A DNA stretch of 64,000 nucleotides from Diaphorobacter aerolatus (GCF_014489535.1 NZ_CP060783.1:4733501-4797500), one strand, 5' to 3'. Shown: positions 18,161-29,318, counted from the stretch's first letter. The notes: a model not told the origin generated them from the sequence alone. Program-made: numbers and translations.

Positions 18161-20209
18161 ATGCTCGACATACGCAACGGCATCGCCGTCATCACCCTGG
18201 ACAACCCGCCCGTCAACAGCCTGGGCCATGCATTGCGCGAACGCATCGTGCAGCACCTCGACGCCGCAGAGGCCGACTCCACCGTGCGAGGCATTGTGCT
18301 GGCCGGCAGCGAAAAGGCATTCTCGGCCGGTGCGGACGTGACCGAGTTCGGCACGCCGCGCCAATTGCAGGAGCCCATCCTGCGCACAGTCATTGCTCGT
18401 CTCGAGGCGAGCAGCAAGCCCGTCGTGGCCGCCATCTCCGGCGTTGCCTTGGGCGGTGGCTTGGAACTGGCGCTTGGTTGCCATGGGCGTATCGCACAAG
18501 AAAAGGCCCGGATCGGGCTTCCCGAAATCACGCTGGGTCTGATCCCCGGCTCAGGCGCAACGCAGCGGCTGCCTCGCCTCGTGGGCATTGCCGTCGCCCA
18601 TGGGCTGATGTCCAGCGGCCAGCCCCAGAGCGGCCGCCAGCTCGCTACGTCAGGCCTGTTCGACGACGTGGTGGCTGGCGACGTCATTGGCGCGGCCGCT
18701 GCACGCGCGGCGGTGCTCGCGGAGAAGGGCGCTCCCTATCCTCGGGCTCGGGATGGCGAACTCGATGCTGCGGAGGTGCAGTCCACGGTGGCCGCGCAGC
18801 GCGCGAAGCTCACCGCCCGCCAGAAGCTGCAGCCGGCCTATGGCGCGCTGCTCGACGCGCTGGCGGCGTCCGCGTTGCCGTTCGACGAAGGCCTGCAGAA
18901 GGAGCGCGAGCTGTTTCTGGCGCTCGTGCCCACCAACGCTGCCCAGGCACTGCGCTATCAGTTCAAGGTCGAGCGGGAAGCCACCAAGCTGCCGCCGGCG
19001 TTCCAGGCCCCTGGGCGCGAGGTGCGCTCCATTGCCGTGATCGGGGCTGGAACCATGGGCTCGGGCATTGCCATTTCGGCGCTCGATGCTGGTTTGGCCG
19101 TGTTGCTGCTGGAGCAGGATGGCGCTGCGCTGGAACGAGGGCGGCAACGCATTGCTGACCACTATCGTGAACGCGTCGCGGCGGGCAAACTCTCGACCGA
19201 CGCCGCGTCGTCCAATGAGGCACGCCTTCAGACCAGCCTTGAATGGGAGCGTCTGCAGCAGGCCGACCTGGTGATCGAGGCGGTCTTCGAAGACATGACT
19301 GTCAAGCAGGAGGTCTTTCGCAGGATCGACGCCCATGCGCGGCCGGGCGCTGTCCTGGCGACGAACACCTCCTACCTCGACATCGACCCGATCGCTGCGG
19401 CCACTGCGCGGCCGCAGGATGTGCTGGGGCTGCATTTCTTCAGCCCGGCCAACGTGATGAAGCTGCTGGAGGTGGTGCGCGGCGCAAAGACCGCCCCTGA
19501 CGTGCTGGTCACCGGCATGGCGCTCGGTGCCACCCTCAAGAAGATGCCCGTGCTAACCGGCAATGCCTTCGGCTTCATCGGCAACCGCATCTACAACGCC
19601 TACCGCCGCCAGTGCGAGTTCATGCTTGAGGACGGTGCCTGGCCCGAGGACGTGGACAACGCGCTGACAGGGCTGGGCTTTGCGATGGGGCCGTTCGCTG
19701 TGGCCGATCTCTCCGGTCTCGACATTGCCTGGCGCATGCGCAAGGCGCAGGCGGCGACGCGTGATTCGCGCGAACGCTACGTGTCCATTCTGGATCAGCT
19801 GTGCGAGGCCGGGCGCCTGGGGCGCAAGACCGGCGCGGGCTACTACGCCTATGTGGACGGCAAGCAGGTGAAGACTACCGATGCCGCTGTCCGCGATGTG
19901 ATCCAGCAGGCGAGCTCGCAGCGCGGCATCACTCGGAGGACGCTGGCGCTCGAAGAGATCCAGCGTAGAGCCTTGCTCGCCATGGTCAACGAGGCTGCCT
20001 TGCTGTTCGCCGAAGGGGTGGCATCCCGACCCAGCGATATCGACGTGGTACTGGTGCAAGGCTATGGGTTCCCACGTTGGGAGGGCGGCCCGGTGTTCTG
20101 GGCGCGGCAGCAGGATCGCACCCAACTCGAGCACGACCTCCAGCGCCTGGCCGAGAAGGCCGGTTTCGGCTTTACCTTGGGCGACCTCGCACCGCTGCTT
20201 TCAACCTGA
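18161..20209 (+). CDS. Bifunctional enoyl-CoA hydratase / 3-hydroxyacyl-CoA dehydrogenase (FadB/FadJ/PimF type)
   Basis: The 682-residue protein is a fusion. Residues 1-190 are crotonase-like, with EKAFSAGADVTEF, AISGVALGGGLELALGCHG and LPEITLGLIPGSGATQRLPR (both catalytic Glu present). From about residue 290 comes the NAD domain (IAVIGAGTMGSGIAISALDA), then LGLHFFSPANVMKLLEVV with the catalytic His, and the 3HCDH C-terminal domain ending GYGFPRWEGGPVFWA. ATG at 18161 with GAGG before it is my start; a GTG at 18149 overlapping the upstream stop is possible. It does two steps of beta-oxidation. Proteins of this form act in pimeloyl-CoA degradation elsewhere, which fits the bad genes in this window. 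Confidence 0.92.
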   Translation: MLDIRNGIAVITLDNPPVNSLGHALRERIVQHLDAAEADSTVRGIVLAGSEKAFSAGADVTEFGTPRQLQEPILRTVIARLEASSKPVVAAISGVALGGGLELALGCHGRIAQEKARIGLPEITLGLIPGSGATQRLPRLVGIAVAHGLMSSGQPQSGRQLATSGLFDDVVAGDVIGAAAARAAVLAEKGAPYPRARDGELDAAEVQSTVAAQRAKLTARQKLQPAYGALLDALAASALPFDEGLQKERELFLALVPTNAAQALRYQFKVEREATKLPPAFQAPGREVRSIAVIGAGTMGSGIAISALDAGLAVLLLEQDGAALERGRQRIADHYRERVAAGKLSTDAASSNEARLQTSLEWERLQQADLVIEAVFEDMTVKQEVFRRIDAHARPGAVLATNTSYLDIDPIAAATARPQDVLGLHFFSPANVMKLLEVVRGAKTAPDVLVTGMALGATLKKMPVLTGNAFGFIGNRIYNAYRRQCEFMLEDGAWPEDVDNALTGLGFAMGPFAVADLSGLDIAWRMRKAQAATRDSRERYVSILDQLCEAGRLGRKTGAGYYAYVDGKQVKTTDAAVRDVIQQASSQRGITRRTLALEEIQRRALLAMVNEAALLFAEGVASRPSDIDVVLVQGYGFPRWEGGPVFWARQQDRTQLEHDLQRLAEKAGFGFTLGDLAPLLST

Positions 20210-20222
20210 TTCAAAGATCACC

Positions 20223-21429
<1,207 letters not shown>

Positions 21430-21447
21430 CTTCCCAAGCCAATTGAT

Positions 21448-21480
21448 CGCCGCGCCGTCCCGCGCGGCGTGCTGCTTTTC
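21448..21480 (+). terminator. Intrinsic terminator after the thiolase gene
   Basis: CGCCGCGC-CGTCCC-GCGCGGCG is a perfect 8-bp GC stem with a 6-nt loop, followed by TGCTGCTTTTC. It lies 18 bp after the thiolase stop and ends the acyl-CoA dehydrogenase-bifunctional-thiolase operon. Confidence 0.75.
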
Positions 21481-21534
21481 TAATCGGGGAAGAGTGGCAC
21501 AGACAGAAATACAGTCATTGGAGACTACCCACCC

Positions 21535-23207
21535 ATGAGCCCTGAGGACATTCTGAGTACCTACGGCCCGCGTGAAGCGATGGAGTACGACGTGGTTGTC
21601 GTCGGCGGCGGCCCGGCGGGCCTCGCCACCGCAATCCGGCTCAAGCAGCTCAAGCCCGACGCCAGCGTCGTCGTGCTGGAGAAGGGGTCGGAGCCTGGCG
21701 CCCACATCCTGTCGGGCGCGGTGATGGATCCGCGCGCGATCGCTGAGCTGTTTCCGAACTGGAAGGATCTGGGCGCTCCGCTCGGCCAACCCGTCACCGG
21801 TGACGACGTGCTTTTCCTCAGCGCGACGGACAGCTCGCGTACGCCCGACTGGCTGGTACCGCGCAACTTCCACAATCACGGCTGCTACGTCATCAGCCTG
21901 TCCGGCGTCACCAAATGGCTGGCGCAGCAGGCGGAAAGCCTGGGCGTGGAGATCTTCCCCGGCTTCGCCGCGGCCGAGGTGCTCTACGACGAGCAGGGCC
22001 GCGTCAAGGGTGTGGCCACCGGCAACATGGGCTTGGGCAAGGACGGCGAGCCGACCGATCACTTCCAGCTCGGCATGGAGCTGCTTGGCAAATACACCGT
22101 GTTTGCCGAGGGCGCGCGCGGTCACCTGGGTAAGCAGCTGATCAGCCGTTTCAAGTTGACCGAAGGCAGGGACACGCAGACCTTCGCGATCGGCATCAAG
22201 GAGCTATGGGAGATCCCGGCCGACCAAGCCCAGCCCGGCAAGGTGGTGCACACCGCCGGCTGGCCGATGGAGGGCGACACCTTCGGCGGCGGCTTCCTGT
22301 ACCACCTCGAAGGCAACCGCGTCACGCTGGGCTTCGTCATTGGACTGGATTACGCCAACCCCTACCTCAGCCCCTTCGAGGAAATGCAGCGCTGGAAGAC
22401 CCACCCGGCCATCGCCGCCCACATCGAAGGCGGCAAGCGCATCGGCTACGGCGCTCGTGCCATCAACAACGGCACGCCGCAGGCCCTGCCCAAGACGGTC
22501 TTCCCCGGTGGCTGCCTGGTCGGCTGCGATGCCGGCTATTTGAACGCGGCCCGCATCAAGGGCAGCCATGCCGCCATCAAGAGCGGCATGCTGGCCGCCG
22601 AGGCGCTGGCCCCTGCGCTGGAAGCTGGCCGTGCGCAGGACGAGCTGATGGCCTATCCGGAAGCCTTCGAAAAGAGCTGGCTGAACGAGGAGCTGCAGCA
22701 GACCCGCAACTTCAAGCTCTGGTTCAAGAAGGGCAAGACCGCCGGCCAGCTGATGACCGGCATCGAACAGTGGCTGCTGCCCAAGCTGGGGGTCAAGAGC
22801 CCGCCGTGGACGCTGCACAACCACAAGGCCGACCACAACGCGCTGCGCGCGGCGAGCGAGTTCTCGCCGATTAGCTACCCCAAGCCCGACGGCAAGCTGA
22901 GCTTCGACCGACTGTCGTCTGTGTTCATCAGCAACACCAACCACGAGGAGAACCAGCCGGCCCACTTGACGCTGAGGGATGCGGCGGTGCCGATACAAAT
23001 CAACCTCGCGAAGTTCGCAGGCCCCGAGAGCCGTTACTGCCCGGCCGGCGTCTACGAGTTCGTGAAGAACGACAACAACAGCGAGCGCCTGCAGATCAAC
23101 GCGCAGAACTGCGTGCACTGCAAGACCTGCGACATCAAGGACCCGACACAGAACATCGTCTGGGTCACCCCGAGGGCGGCGGCGGGCCGAACTACGCCGG
23201 GATGTAG
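21535..23207 (+). CDS. Electron transfer flavoprotein-ubiquinone oxidoreductase (frame break near 23169)
   Basis: This enzyme passes electrons from ETF, reduced by acyl-CoA dehydrogenases, to the quinone pool. It has N-terminal FAD motif YDVVVVGGGPAGLATAIRLK, VLEKGSEPGAHILSGAV, a C-terminal 4Fe-4S site with CPAGVYEF and NCVHCKTCDIKDPTQNIVWV, and near-standard length (557 after repair). The given frame ends in unrelated residues; one extra C in CCCC (23168-23171) gives the usual end EGGGGPNYAGM and a TAG stop at 23205-23207. Its own gene follows a terminator, so it likely has its own promoter. It serves all dehydrogenases of the window. Confidence 0.9.
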
Positions 23208-23248
23208 GCGCCGCCTGTGTCCAACCACATGAGGTAACCTTTTCGCCG

Positions 23249-23905
23249 ATGAGCATCTTGACACGCGAGCACTTTCTCGACGGAAGCTATCTGGCCCGCT
23301 TGGCGTTGCCGGTGGGCTCTTCCTGGTCTGAGGAAGATGTCAATCGTTCCCTGGCGCAAGCGCCTGAAGGCAGGCCATCCGACATGATCTGGGTGTTCGC
23401 CTACGGCTCGTTGATGTGGAATCCAATGCTGGAGCTCGCGGAAGAATCACTGGCTGTACTCGACGGATGACATCGCAGCTTTAGCGTGCGCTCGATCTCA
23501 GGCCGCGGGACGCTGGAGCACCCGGACCGTGTGCTGGCCTTGGAAGCCGGTGGACAAGTACAGGGGGTTGCCTTGCGCATCCGCCCAGAAGTCGTCGACA
23601 CCGAAATGCGACTCCTGTGGTTGCGCGAGATGGCCGGGGGTGCGTACTTGCCGACCAGGGTTCCCGTTGTGCTCGCTAGTGGCGATAGTGTCGAGGCCTT
23701 GGCCTTCGTGGGTAACCCTGCACACCCACAGCATGAAACGGATGCATGTGTGGAAACGGTTACCCGATTGGTTGCAAAGGCAGCAGGCCGCTTCGGCTCG
23801 AATGCCGACTATGTGCTCGCACTCCACCAAGCGCTGATCGAGCGTGGCCTTGAGGATGAGTACATCACAGCCATTGCAGGCGGCTTGCAGAGCCAATCCC
23901 GCTAG
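23249..23905 (+). pseudogene. ChaC-like gamma-glutamylcyclotransferase with in-frame stop
   Basis: The first 73 codons contain DMIWVFAYGSLMWNPMLELA, the YGSL active-site motif of gamma-glutamylcyclotransferases (glutathione breakdown). A TGA follows LDG at 23468-23470 and the same frame continues HRSFSVRSISGRGTLEHPDR to a stop at 23905 with the rest of a ChaC domain (EAGGQVQGVALRI; ADYVLALHQALIERGLED). The family has Trp at the stop position (a WHR motif), so a TGG-to-TGA change is likely. Unlike the other breaks in this window it is a substitution, not a missing base. If real, the gene is inactive. Confidence 0.8.
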
Positions 23906-24320
23906 ATCGGGAATTCCAAAGTTTTTTTTAGTCTGCACTGGGACAACGGTCTTGACGCTCTGCGCCCCTCTGCTGCGAGTAAGGTGCTTGCCAAGGAACA
24001 CCCCGTAGGAAAGTCCAGCCGCTGGCGTATCAGGCTTCTTCGTACTCAAGCAACCCGTTGTCGAGCACCACGACCCCGCGCTCAACCACCGGACACCGGA
24101 AACCCGCCAATCCACTCGCCTCCCGCCAAATGTCGGTGCAAAGTGTTTCCCCGGGATAGAGCAGCAAAAAAAAGCGCGCGCGCAGGCCGACGCGGAGTGC
24201 GAAGGCGGGAATCTGGTCAGAGTGGCTGCGAGGCAGGCAATCAGGGCGTGTCGGTAGGGCCGGAGGATCCAGGCGCGGAGCGTTGGCGTCGGACTTCGCG
24301 CCACGCATTGAATTCGCCCA
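23906..24320. other. Gap between chaC and livM2
   Basis: The 415-bp gap contains no intact gene. Its middle holds the minus-strand end of a MaoC-like dehydratase gene (listed separately). I see nothing recognisable in 23906-24029, and the region 24205-24320 has no gene either. Confidence 0.5.
24030..24200 (-). pseudogene. C-terminal remnant of a MaoC-like acyl dehydratase
   Basis: The minus strand reads ALRVGLRARFFLLLYPGETL then CTDIWREASGLAGFRCPVVE and VVVLDNGLLEYEEA before a TGA. The pattern R-x-x-x-Y/F-PGETL-x-x-x-IWRE with a later VLDNG is the C-terminal strand region of MaoC/R-specific enoyl-CoA hydratases. No catalytic hot-dog N-terminus (D-x-x-x-x-H) is present upstream, so this is a decayed fragment. 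It suggests a further hydratase gene once stood between chaC and the second Liv operon. Confidence 0.5.
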
Positions 24321-25196
24321 CTATCCCCGGCGGAACAGCATGACGCAGAGCACGAAGATTGCGCCCATGATTACGGTGACCCAGGAGCCGACGCGGTCGG
24401 CGAGCTGGTTCTCCAGCGAGACGATGGTCAGCGCGCCCACGGCAGGGCCGAAGATCGTTCCTAGACCTCCGACGATCGTCATCAGGACCACCTGACCTGA
24501 CATGTGCCAGTGCACGTCCGTCAGTGTCGCGAGCTGGAAGACCAGCGACTTGAGCGCGCCGGCGACGCCGGCCACCGTCGCCGAGAGGATGAATGCCAGC
24601 AGCTTGTAGCGTGACACGTCGTAGCCGAGAGAGATCGCACGGGGCTCGTTTTCGCGAATCGCGGTCAGTGCATGTCCGAAGGGAGAGTGAATGGTTCGAT
24701 GGATGAGCCAGAAGCCTGCTGCGCAGACGGTGAGCACGAAAAAGTACATCGCGAGGTTGTCTGAGAGGTCGAGGACACCGAAGAGGCGGCCGCGCGGCAC
24801 ACCCTGGATGCCTTCCTCACCACCCGTGAAGGGCAGTTGCAGGGCCAGAAAGAAGATCAGTTGCGAGAGCGCCAGCGTGATCATGGCGAAGTAGATGCCC
24901 GCGCGGCGCACGGCGATCCAGCCGAATATCGCGCCCAGTACCAGCGCGTACAGCGCACCGGCGAGGATGCCCAGCTCCGGTGTCAGGCCCCATTGCTGGA
25001 CCACCGTCGCGCAGATGTAGGCGGCGCCGCCGAAGAAGGCAGCGTGACCGAAGGAAAGCAGGCCTCCGAAGCCGAGCAAGAGGTTGAACGCTGTGGCGAA
25101 CAGCGCGAAGCACAGGACTTTCATCAGGAAAGTCGGGTAGATGAAGAAGGGGGCTGCGATGGCCAGCAGGATAAAGAAGATGTAGCGCGCGCGCAT
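24321..25196 (-). CDS. livM: HAAT-family ABC transporter permease LivM (system 2)
   Basis: The 291-residue hydrophobic protein starts MRARYIFFILLAIAAPFFIY. LLGFGGLLSFGHAAFFGGAA and, near the end, VVLMTIVGGLGTIFGPAVGA are family landmarks, the latter the coupling loop. The open frame reaches 25667 upstream, but that part overlaps livH in another frame. It is the last gene of the second Liv operon (minus strand), 35 bp after livH. Confidence 0.9.
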   Translation of the reverse strand: MRARYIFFILLAIAAPFFIYPTFLMKVLCFALFATAFNLLLGFGGLLSFGHAAFFGGAAYICATVVQQWGLTPELGILAGALYALVLGAIFGWIAVRRAGIYFAMITLALSQLIFFLALQLPFTGGEEGIQGVPRGRLFGVLDLSDNLAMYFFVLTVCAAGFWLIHRTIHSPFGHALTAIRENEPRAISLGYDVSRYKLLAFILSATVAGVAGALKSLVFQLATLTDVHWHMSGQVVLMTIVGGLGTIFGPAVGALTIVSLENQLADRVGSWVTVIMGAIFVLCVMLFRRG

Positions 25197-25231
25197 GCGA
25201 AGATTCCTTGGATTCGAGTTGAACGCGCCGC

Positions 25232-26099
25232 TCAGGCCGTCTTGCCAAAGAGACCGGCGGGACGTACCAGCAGAACCATGACCATGACGACGAAGATGAC
25301 GATGGCCGATGCCTCTGGATAGAAGACCTTGGTCAGACCCTCGAGCAGACCAAGTCCAAGACCGGTCACGATGGAGCCCAGGATCGAGCCCATGCCTCCG
25401 ATCACGACGACAGCGAACACCACGATGATCAGGTTCGATCCCATGATGGGGTTGACCTGCATGATGGGCGCCGCCAGCACCCCGGCATAGGCTGCCAGCG
25501 CAACGCCGACCGCATAGGTCGCGGTCACCATAACGGGCACGTTGATCCCCAGCGCTTGCGTCAGCCGAGGGCGTTCGGTGGCTGCGCGCAGCCGTGCCCC
25601 AAGGGGCGTGCGCTCGATCACGTACCAAGTCGCGAAGCAGACGATCAGGGATGCGACCACGACCCATGCGCGATACAGGGGCAGATACATGATGCCGATG
25701 TCCACGCCGCCTTGCAGCGCGGCAGGGATGGGATAGGGCGCCCCGGATATGCCGAAGGCCCAGCGGAAGAAGCCCTCGGCCATCAAGGCGAGTCCAAAGG
25801 TCACCAGCAGGCCGTAGAGGTGGTCGAGCTGGTGGAGATGCCGCAGCAGCAGGCGTTCGATAAGAACCCGAGCGCGCCCACGACGACGGGGGCGATGATC
25901 AGCGCCCCCAGTAGCCGATGCCAAACCATTGCATGGCCAGCAACGCGCAGAACGCGCCGATCATGTAGAGCGCGCCGTGGGCGAAGTTGATGATGTTGAG
26001 CAGGCCGAAGATCACCGCAAGGCCCAGACTCAGGATGGCATAGAACGAGCCATTGATCAGGCCCAGCAGCAGCTGGCTCAGGAGGGCTTGGGTGCTCAT
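25232..26099 (-). CDS. livH: HAAT-family ABC transporter permease LivH (system 2; two frame breaks)
   Basis: It begins MSTQALLSQLLLGLINGSFY and continues NIINFAHGALYMIGAFCALL, then stops after GIGYWGR because one base is missing in the CCCCC (plus strand) at 25905-25909. The next frame reads ALIIAPVVVGALGFL. A second missing base near 25861-25866 moves into the frame with ERLLLRHLHQLDHLYGLLVT, which runs to 25232 with VVVIGGMGSILGSIVTGLGL. Repaired length is 289 residues, normal for LivH. Confidence 0.87.
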
Positions 26100-26118
26100 C
26101 GGGATCTCCGGCCGGACT

Positions 26119-27329
26119 TCAGGACTTCTTGATCAGCGGGCAGCGCGAAGCGGACAGTGGCTGGAAGGCCTCGGCACCGGGAATAGTCGCGCGGACGTGG
26201 TAGTAGTCCCAGGGGGCCTTGGACTCGGACGGCTTCTTGACCTGGAACAGGTACATGTCGTGCACCATGCGACCGTCCTCGCGGATCTGCCCGTTCTTGG
26301 CGAAGAAGTCGTTGACCGGCGTCTTGCGCATCTGCGCCAACACTTTCTGGGTGTCGTCGCTGTTGACGGCCTTAACAGCCTTCAGGTAGTGCGTGATCGC
26401 GGAATATTGGCCTGCATGAATCATCGTGGGCATGCTCTTACGCTTCTCGAAGAAGCGCTTGGACCAGGCGCGCGTCTCATCGTTGAGATCCCAGTAGAAC
26501 CCTCGGTCAGGTACATGTTCTGGGTGTAGTTCAGGCCGAGCGAATGGACGTCGGACAGGAACACCAGCAGGCCCGCCAGGGATTGCTTCTGCGAGATGCC
26601 GAACTCGGCCGCCTGCTTGATCGTGTTGATCATGTCGTTGCCGGCGTTCGCCAGGCCGATCACCTGGGCGCCGGAGTTCTGGGCGCGCAGCAAGTAGGAC
26701 GAGAAGTCGTTGCCAGGGAATGGGTGGCGCACCGAACCGACGACTGTGCCGCCGTTGGCTTTGATTACGTCTGAGGCGTCCTTCTCCAGCGAATGCCCGA
26801 ACGCGTAGTCGGCAGTGATGAAGTACCAGCTCTTGCCGCCCTTCTGCACCATGGCACGCGCCGTGCCGTTGGCCAGCGCATAGGTGTCGTAGGTCCAGTG
26901 GATCGTGACGTCGTTGCAGTCCTCGTTGGTGACCCGGGTCGACGCGGTCGCGGTGTTCAGCGCGATCTTGTTTTTTTCCTTCGCGATCTTCTGCACCGCT
27001 AGGCCGACGGAGGTAGTCACGAGCTCGGAGGCGATGTCCACCTTGTCCCGCTCGAACCACTCGCGCGCCTTGTTGGAGGCGATGTCGGGCTTGTTCTGAT
27101 GGTCCGCCGAGACCATCTCGATCTTGAAGTTCGGCTTCTCCTTTGCGATGAAGTCGTCGATGGCCATCTGCGTGGCGACCACCGAACCAGGACCCGCGAG
27201 GTCGGAATAGATACCGGAGAGGTCGGTCATTACGCCGATGCGCACGACGTCGTCAGAGATCTGCGCGTGCGCCGATACTTGGAACAAGGTGGAAATGGCG
27301 GCGCAAAGCGCCAGCGCCTTGAATTTCAT
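26119..27329 (-). CDS. HAAT-family substrate-binding protein (system 2; frame break near 26501)
   Basis: A Sec signal peptide (MKFKALALCAAISTLFQVSA, cut after AHA) leads into ISDDVVRIGVMTDLSGIYSD, a Peripla_BP_6 pattern. The frame breaks after NMYLTEG; the correct continuation, FYWDLNDETRAWSKRFFEKR, is in the next frame and runs to KKS at 26119. One missing G (CCC at 26500-26502 on the plus strand) accounts for it; repaired length is 403. It differs much from the binding protein of system 1, so the two importers likely carry different acids. It is 26 bp after livF2. Confidence 0.88.
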
Positions 27330-27355
27330 TGCTGTCTCCTGGGTGGGCTGGGGGG

Positions 27356-28060
27356 TTAGACACCGAGCAGTTCGTGCAAGGTATCGGTGCGGTCCGCAAG
27401 CTCGGTCCGGTCGATGGTGAGAACGACCTGGCCGTGCTCAAGGACGTAGTGACGATCGGCCAGCGGCGCGGCGAACCGGAAGTTCTGCTCCACGAGGACG
27501 ATCGTGTAGCCGCGCTCCTTCAGCTGGCGGATAGCTTTGCCCAGCGCGGTCACGATGACCGGCGCGAGGCCTTCGGTGATTTCGTCGAGCAGTAGCAGCC
27601 GGGCGCCGGTGCGAAGGATGCGAGCCATGGCCAGCATCTGCTGCTCTCCGCCGGAAAGGCGCGTGCCGGGACTGCGACGGCGCTCGTGGAGATTGGGGAA
27701 CATTGCGTAGATTTCGTCCACGCTCATGCCGCCCGGCTGCACCACGGGTGGCAGCAGCAGGTTTTCCTCCGTCGACAGGCCGGCGTAGATGCCACGCTCT
27801 TCCGGGCAGTAACCGATGCCGCGCCGGGCGATCTCATGGGGCTCGAGCTTGCCGATGTCATGGCTCTTGAAACGCACCGTACCGGTCTTGCGGTCGGTGA
27901 GGTTCATGATCGCCTTCAGGGTGCTGGTCCGGCCTGCACCATTGCGGCCCAGCAGGGTGACGAGTTCACCCGTACGGACTTCGAGGTCAACCCCGTGCAA
28001 GACGTGGGACTCGCCGTAGTAGGCGTGCAGATCGCGTACTTCTAGGAGGATGTCGCTCAT
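27356..28060 (-). CDS. livF: HAAT-family ATP-binding protein LivF (system 2), Walker A Lys replaced by Arg
   Basis: The 234-residue ATPase starts MSDILLEVRDLHAYYGESHV at 28060, overlapping the livG2 stop by ATGA. The signature TRLSGGEQQMLAMARILRTG and Walker B LLLLDEITEGLAP are intact. Walker A reads GRNGAGRTST: the lysine that holds ATP phosphates is arginine. The codon is CGG and clear in the sequence. I believe such GAGRT variants occur among HAAT LivF proteins, so it may be functional, but the change deserves note. Confidence 0.9.
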   Translation of the reverse strand: MSDILLEVRDLHAYYGESHVLHGVDLEVRTGELVTLLGRNGAGRTSTLKAIMNLTDRKTGTVRFKSHDIGKLEPHEIARRGIGYCPEERGIYAGLSTEENLLLPPVVQPGGMSVDEIYAMFPNLHERRRSPGTRLSGGEQQMLAMARILRTGARLLLLDEITEGLAPVIVTALGKAIRQLKERGYTIVLVEQNFRFAAPLADRHYVLEHGQVVLTIDRTELADRTDTLHELLGV

Positions 28061-28818
28061 GCTGCCTCCGCTTCGGCGCCCATATAGGCCTCGCGCACAC
28101 GCGCGTCGTTCGAAACTGTCTGGTAATCGCCTTCGGCGAGGATGGCGCCGCGCTGCAGCACGGTGATCGTGTCGCACAACTGGGAGACCACGGACAGGTT
28201 GTGTTCCACCATCAGAATGGTCCGGTGGGCGGCAACCTTTTGAATTAGGCCCATCACCTGTCCCACGTCCTCGTGGCCCATACCCTGGGTCGGTTCGTCC
28301 AGGAGCATCAGCTCTGGCTCGAGGGCCAGGGTTGTTGCGAGTTCGAGCGCGCGCTTGCGGCCGTAAGGCAGTTCCACAGCCTTCACGCCGGCTAGGCCAC
28401 CTAGGCCGACCGACTCGAGTAGTTCCATGGCTCTGGCGTCATGCACGCTCAACGCTTTCTCATGGCGCCAGAACTCGAAGGACGCGCTTTGCCTGCGCTG
28501 AAGCGCGACCCGCACGTTTTGGAACACAGTGAGGTGCGGGAACGTGGCCGAGATCTGGAAGGACCGGACGATGCCCCTGCGAGCAGTTTTCGCTGGCGTC
28601 TCGTGAGTGATGTCATCGCCGCGGTAGCGGATGGTGCCGCTGGACACCGGCAGGAATTTCGTCAGCAAGTTGAACACTGTCGTCTTGCCGGCGCCGTTGG
28701 GGCCGATCAGGGCGTGGATCGAGCCTCGACGTATGCGCAGGTTGACCTTGTTCACGGCAGTGAAGCCACTGAACGTCTTGGTGAGATCGGTGGTCTCGAG
28801 GATGGTGTCGGATCCCAT
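28057..28818 (-). CDS. livG: HAAT-family ATP-binding protein LivG (system 2)
   Basis: The 253-residue protein begins MGSDTILETTDLTKTFSGFT. Walker A is GPNGAGKTTV, the signature region LPYGRKRALELA, and Walker B LMLLDEPTQGMG. It is the first gene of the second Liv operon and overlaps livF2 by 4 bp. The nearest upstream control element is the 20-bp dyad at 29039-29058, about 220 bp from the start. Substrate is unknown; shared operator with the alicyclic-acid operon suggests a cyclic carboxylate. Confidence 0.92.
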   Translation of the reverse strand: MGSDTILETTDLTKTFSGFTAVNKVNLRIRRGSIHALIGPNGAGKTTVFNLLTKFLPVSSGTIRYRGDDITHETPAKTARRGIVRSFQISATFPHLTVFQNVRVALQRRQSASFEFWRHEKALSVHDARAMELLESVGLGGLAGVKAVELPYGRKRALELATTLALEPELMLLDEPTQGMGHEDVGQVMGLIQKVAAHRTILMVEHNLSVVSQLCDTITVLQRGAILAEGDYQTVSNDARVREAYMGAEAEAA

Positions 28819-29038
28819 GGGCGTCCTTCTCGGGCTGATAGTGGGCAGAGCGGCGCGTCAGGCGTTGCGAGAGGCGAGGGCCTCGGTCGCATTCGGTCGC
28901 TGCCGAGCGGCCAAGTCGGTCGTGCGAAGGCGTTGGGAGGAAGTCTGGCGGCCCGGGTGGGCGGCCCTTAGGAAGCAGATACCGGATCGCATGCATTTGT
29001 CTCGTGAAACGTCTTGAGGTTTTTGAGTATCGCGAATA

Positions 29039-29058
29039 TACGTCAAGAACATGATATA
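29039..29058. promoter_or_regulatory. 20-bp operator, copy 1 (TAyrTCA-N6-TGAyrTA)
   Basis: TACGTCA-AGAACA-TGATATA, followed by AAT. It is one of three copies in the window, sharing the arms TAyrTCA and TGAyrTA, a 6-bp spacer of the form wGAwCw, and trailing AAAT/AAT. It lies 220 bp upstream of livG2 (minus) and 305 bp upstream of ilvA (plus). Size and symmetry suit a dimeric MarR-type repressor. Confidence 0.65.
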
Positions 29059-29304
29059 AATACTAGGGAAAACCTAGGGCTACACCTGTGGTGATGCGAG
29101 TGGCAATGGTTGAGACATATAAGGATATAGACGTGAATGCCGGGTATCCCAGGCCCTGGCTCCTGTCCGGAGCGCCATGTTTTCCCGTGGTGGACTCATG
29201 GGCTCCGGGGCCGCGAGACGCTGCGCGAGCGGACGAATTCAGGATGGGGCAGTTCCGCGAAGCCCCTCGCCGTCATGAACTCGGTGTGAGAGGGTGGGCG
29301 CCGT

Positions 29305-29318
29305 GCCCGTTAACGGGC
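29305..29318. promoter_or_regulatory. 14-bp palindrome before ilvA
   Basis: GCCCGTTAACGGGC is a perfect palindrome 45 bp before the proposed ilvA ATG. It may be an operator or the stem of an RNA hairpin; nothing else supports a function. Confidence 0.25.

Noticed and set aside
23498-24304. Minus-strand 268-residue frame over chaC and the gap
   Set aside because: Composition is shadow-like over chaC; only the separate frame ending at 24030 shows family similarity (MaoC remnant).
28441-29017. Plus-strand frames over the livG2 start and the gap
   Set aside because: Shadows of livG2; no recognisable domain and no ribosome-binding site.
29063-29077. Small dyad CTAGG-GAAAA-CCTAG next to operator copy 1 as a second regulator site
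   Set aside because: Arms are only 5 bp, not repeated elsewhere, and could arise by chance in AT-rich DNA.
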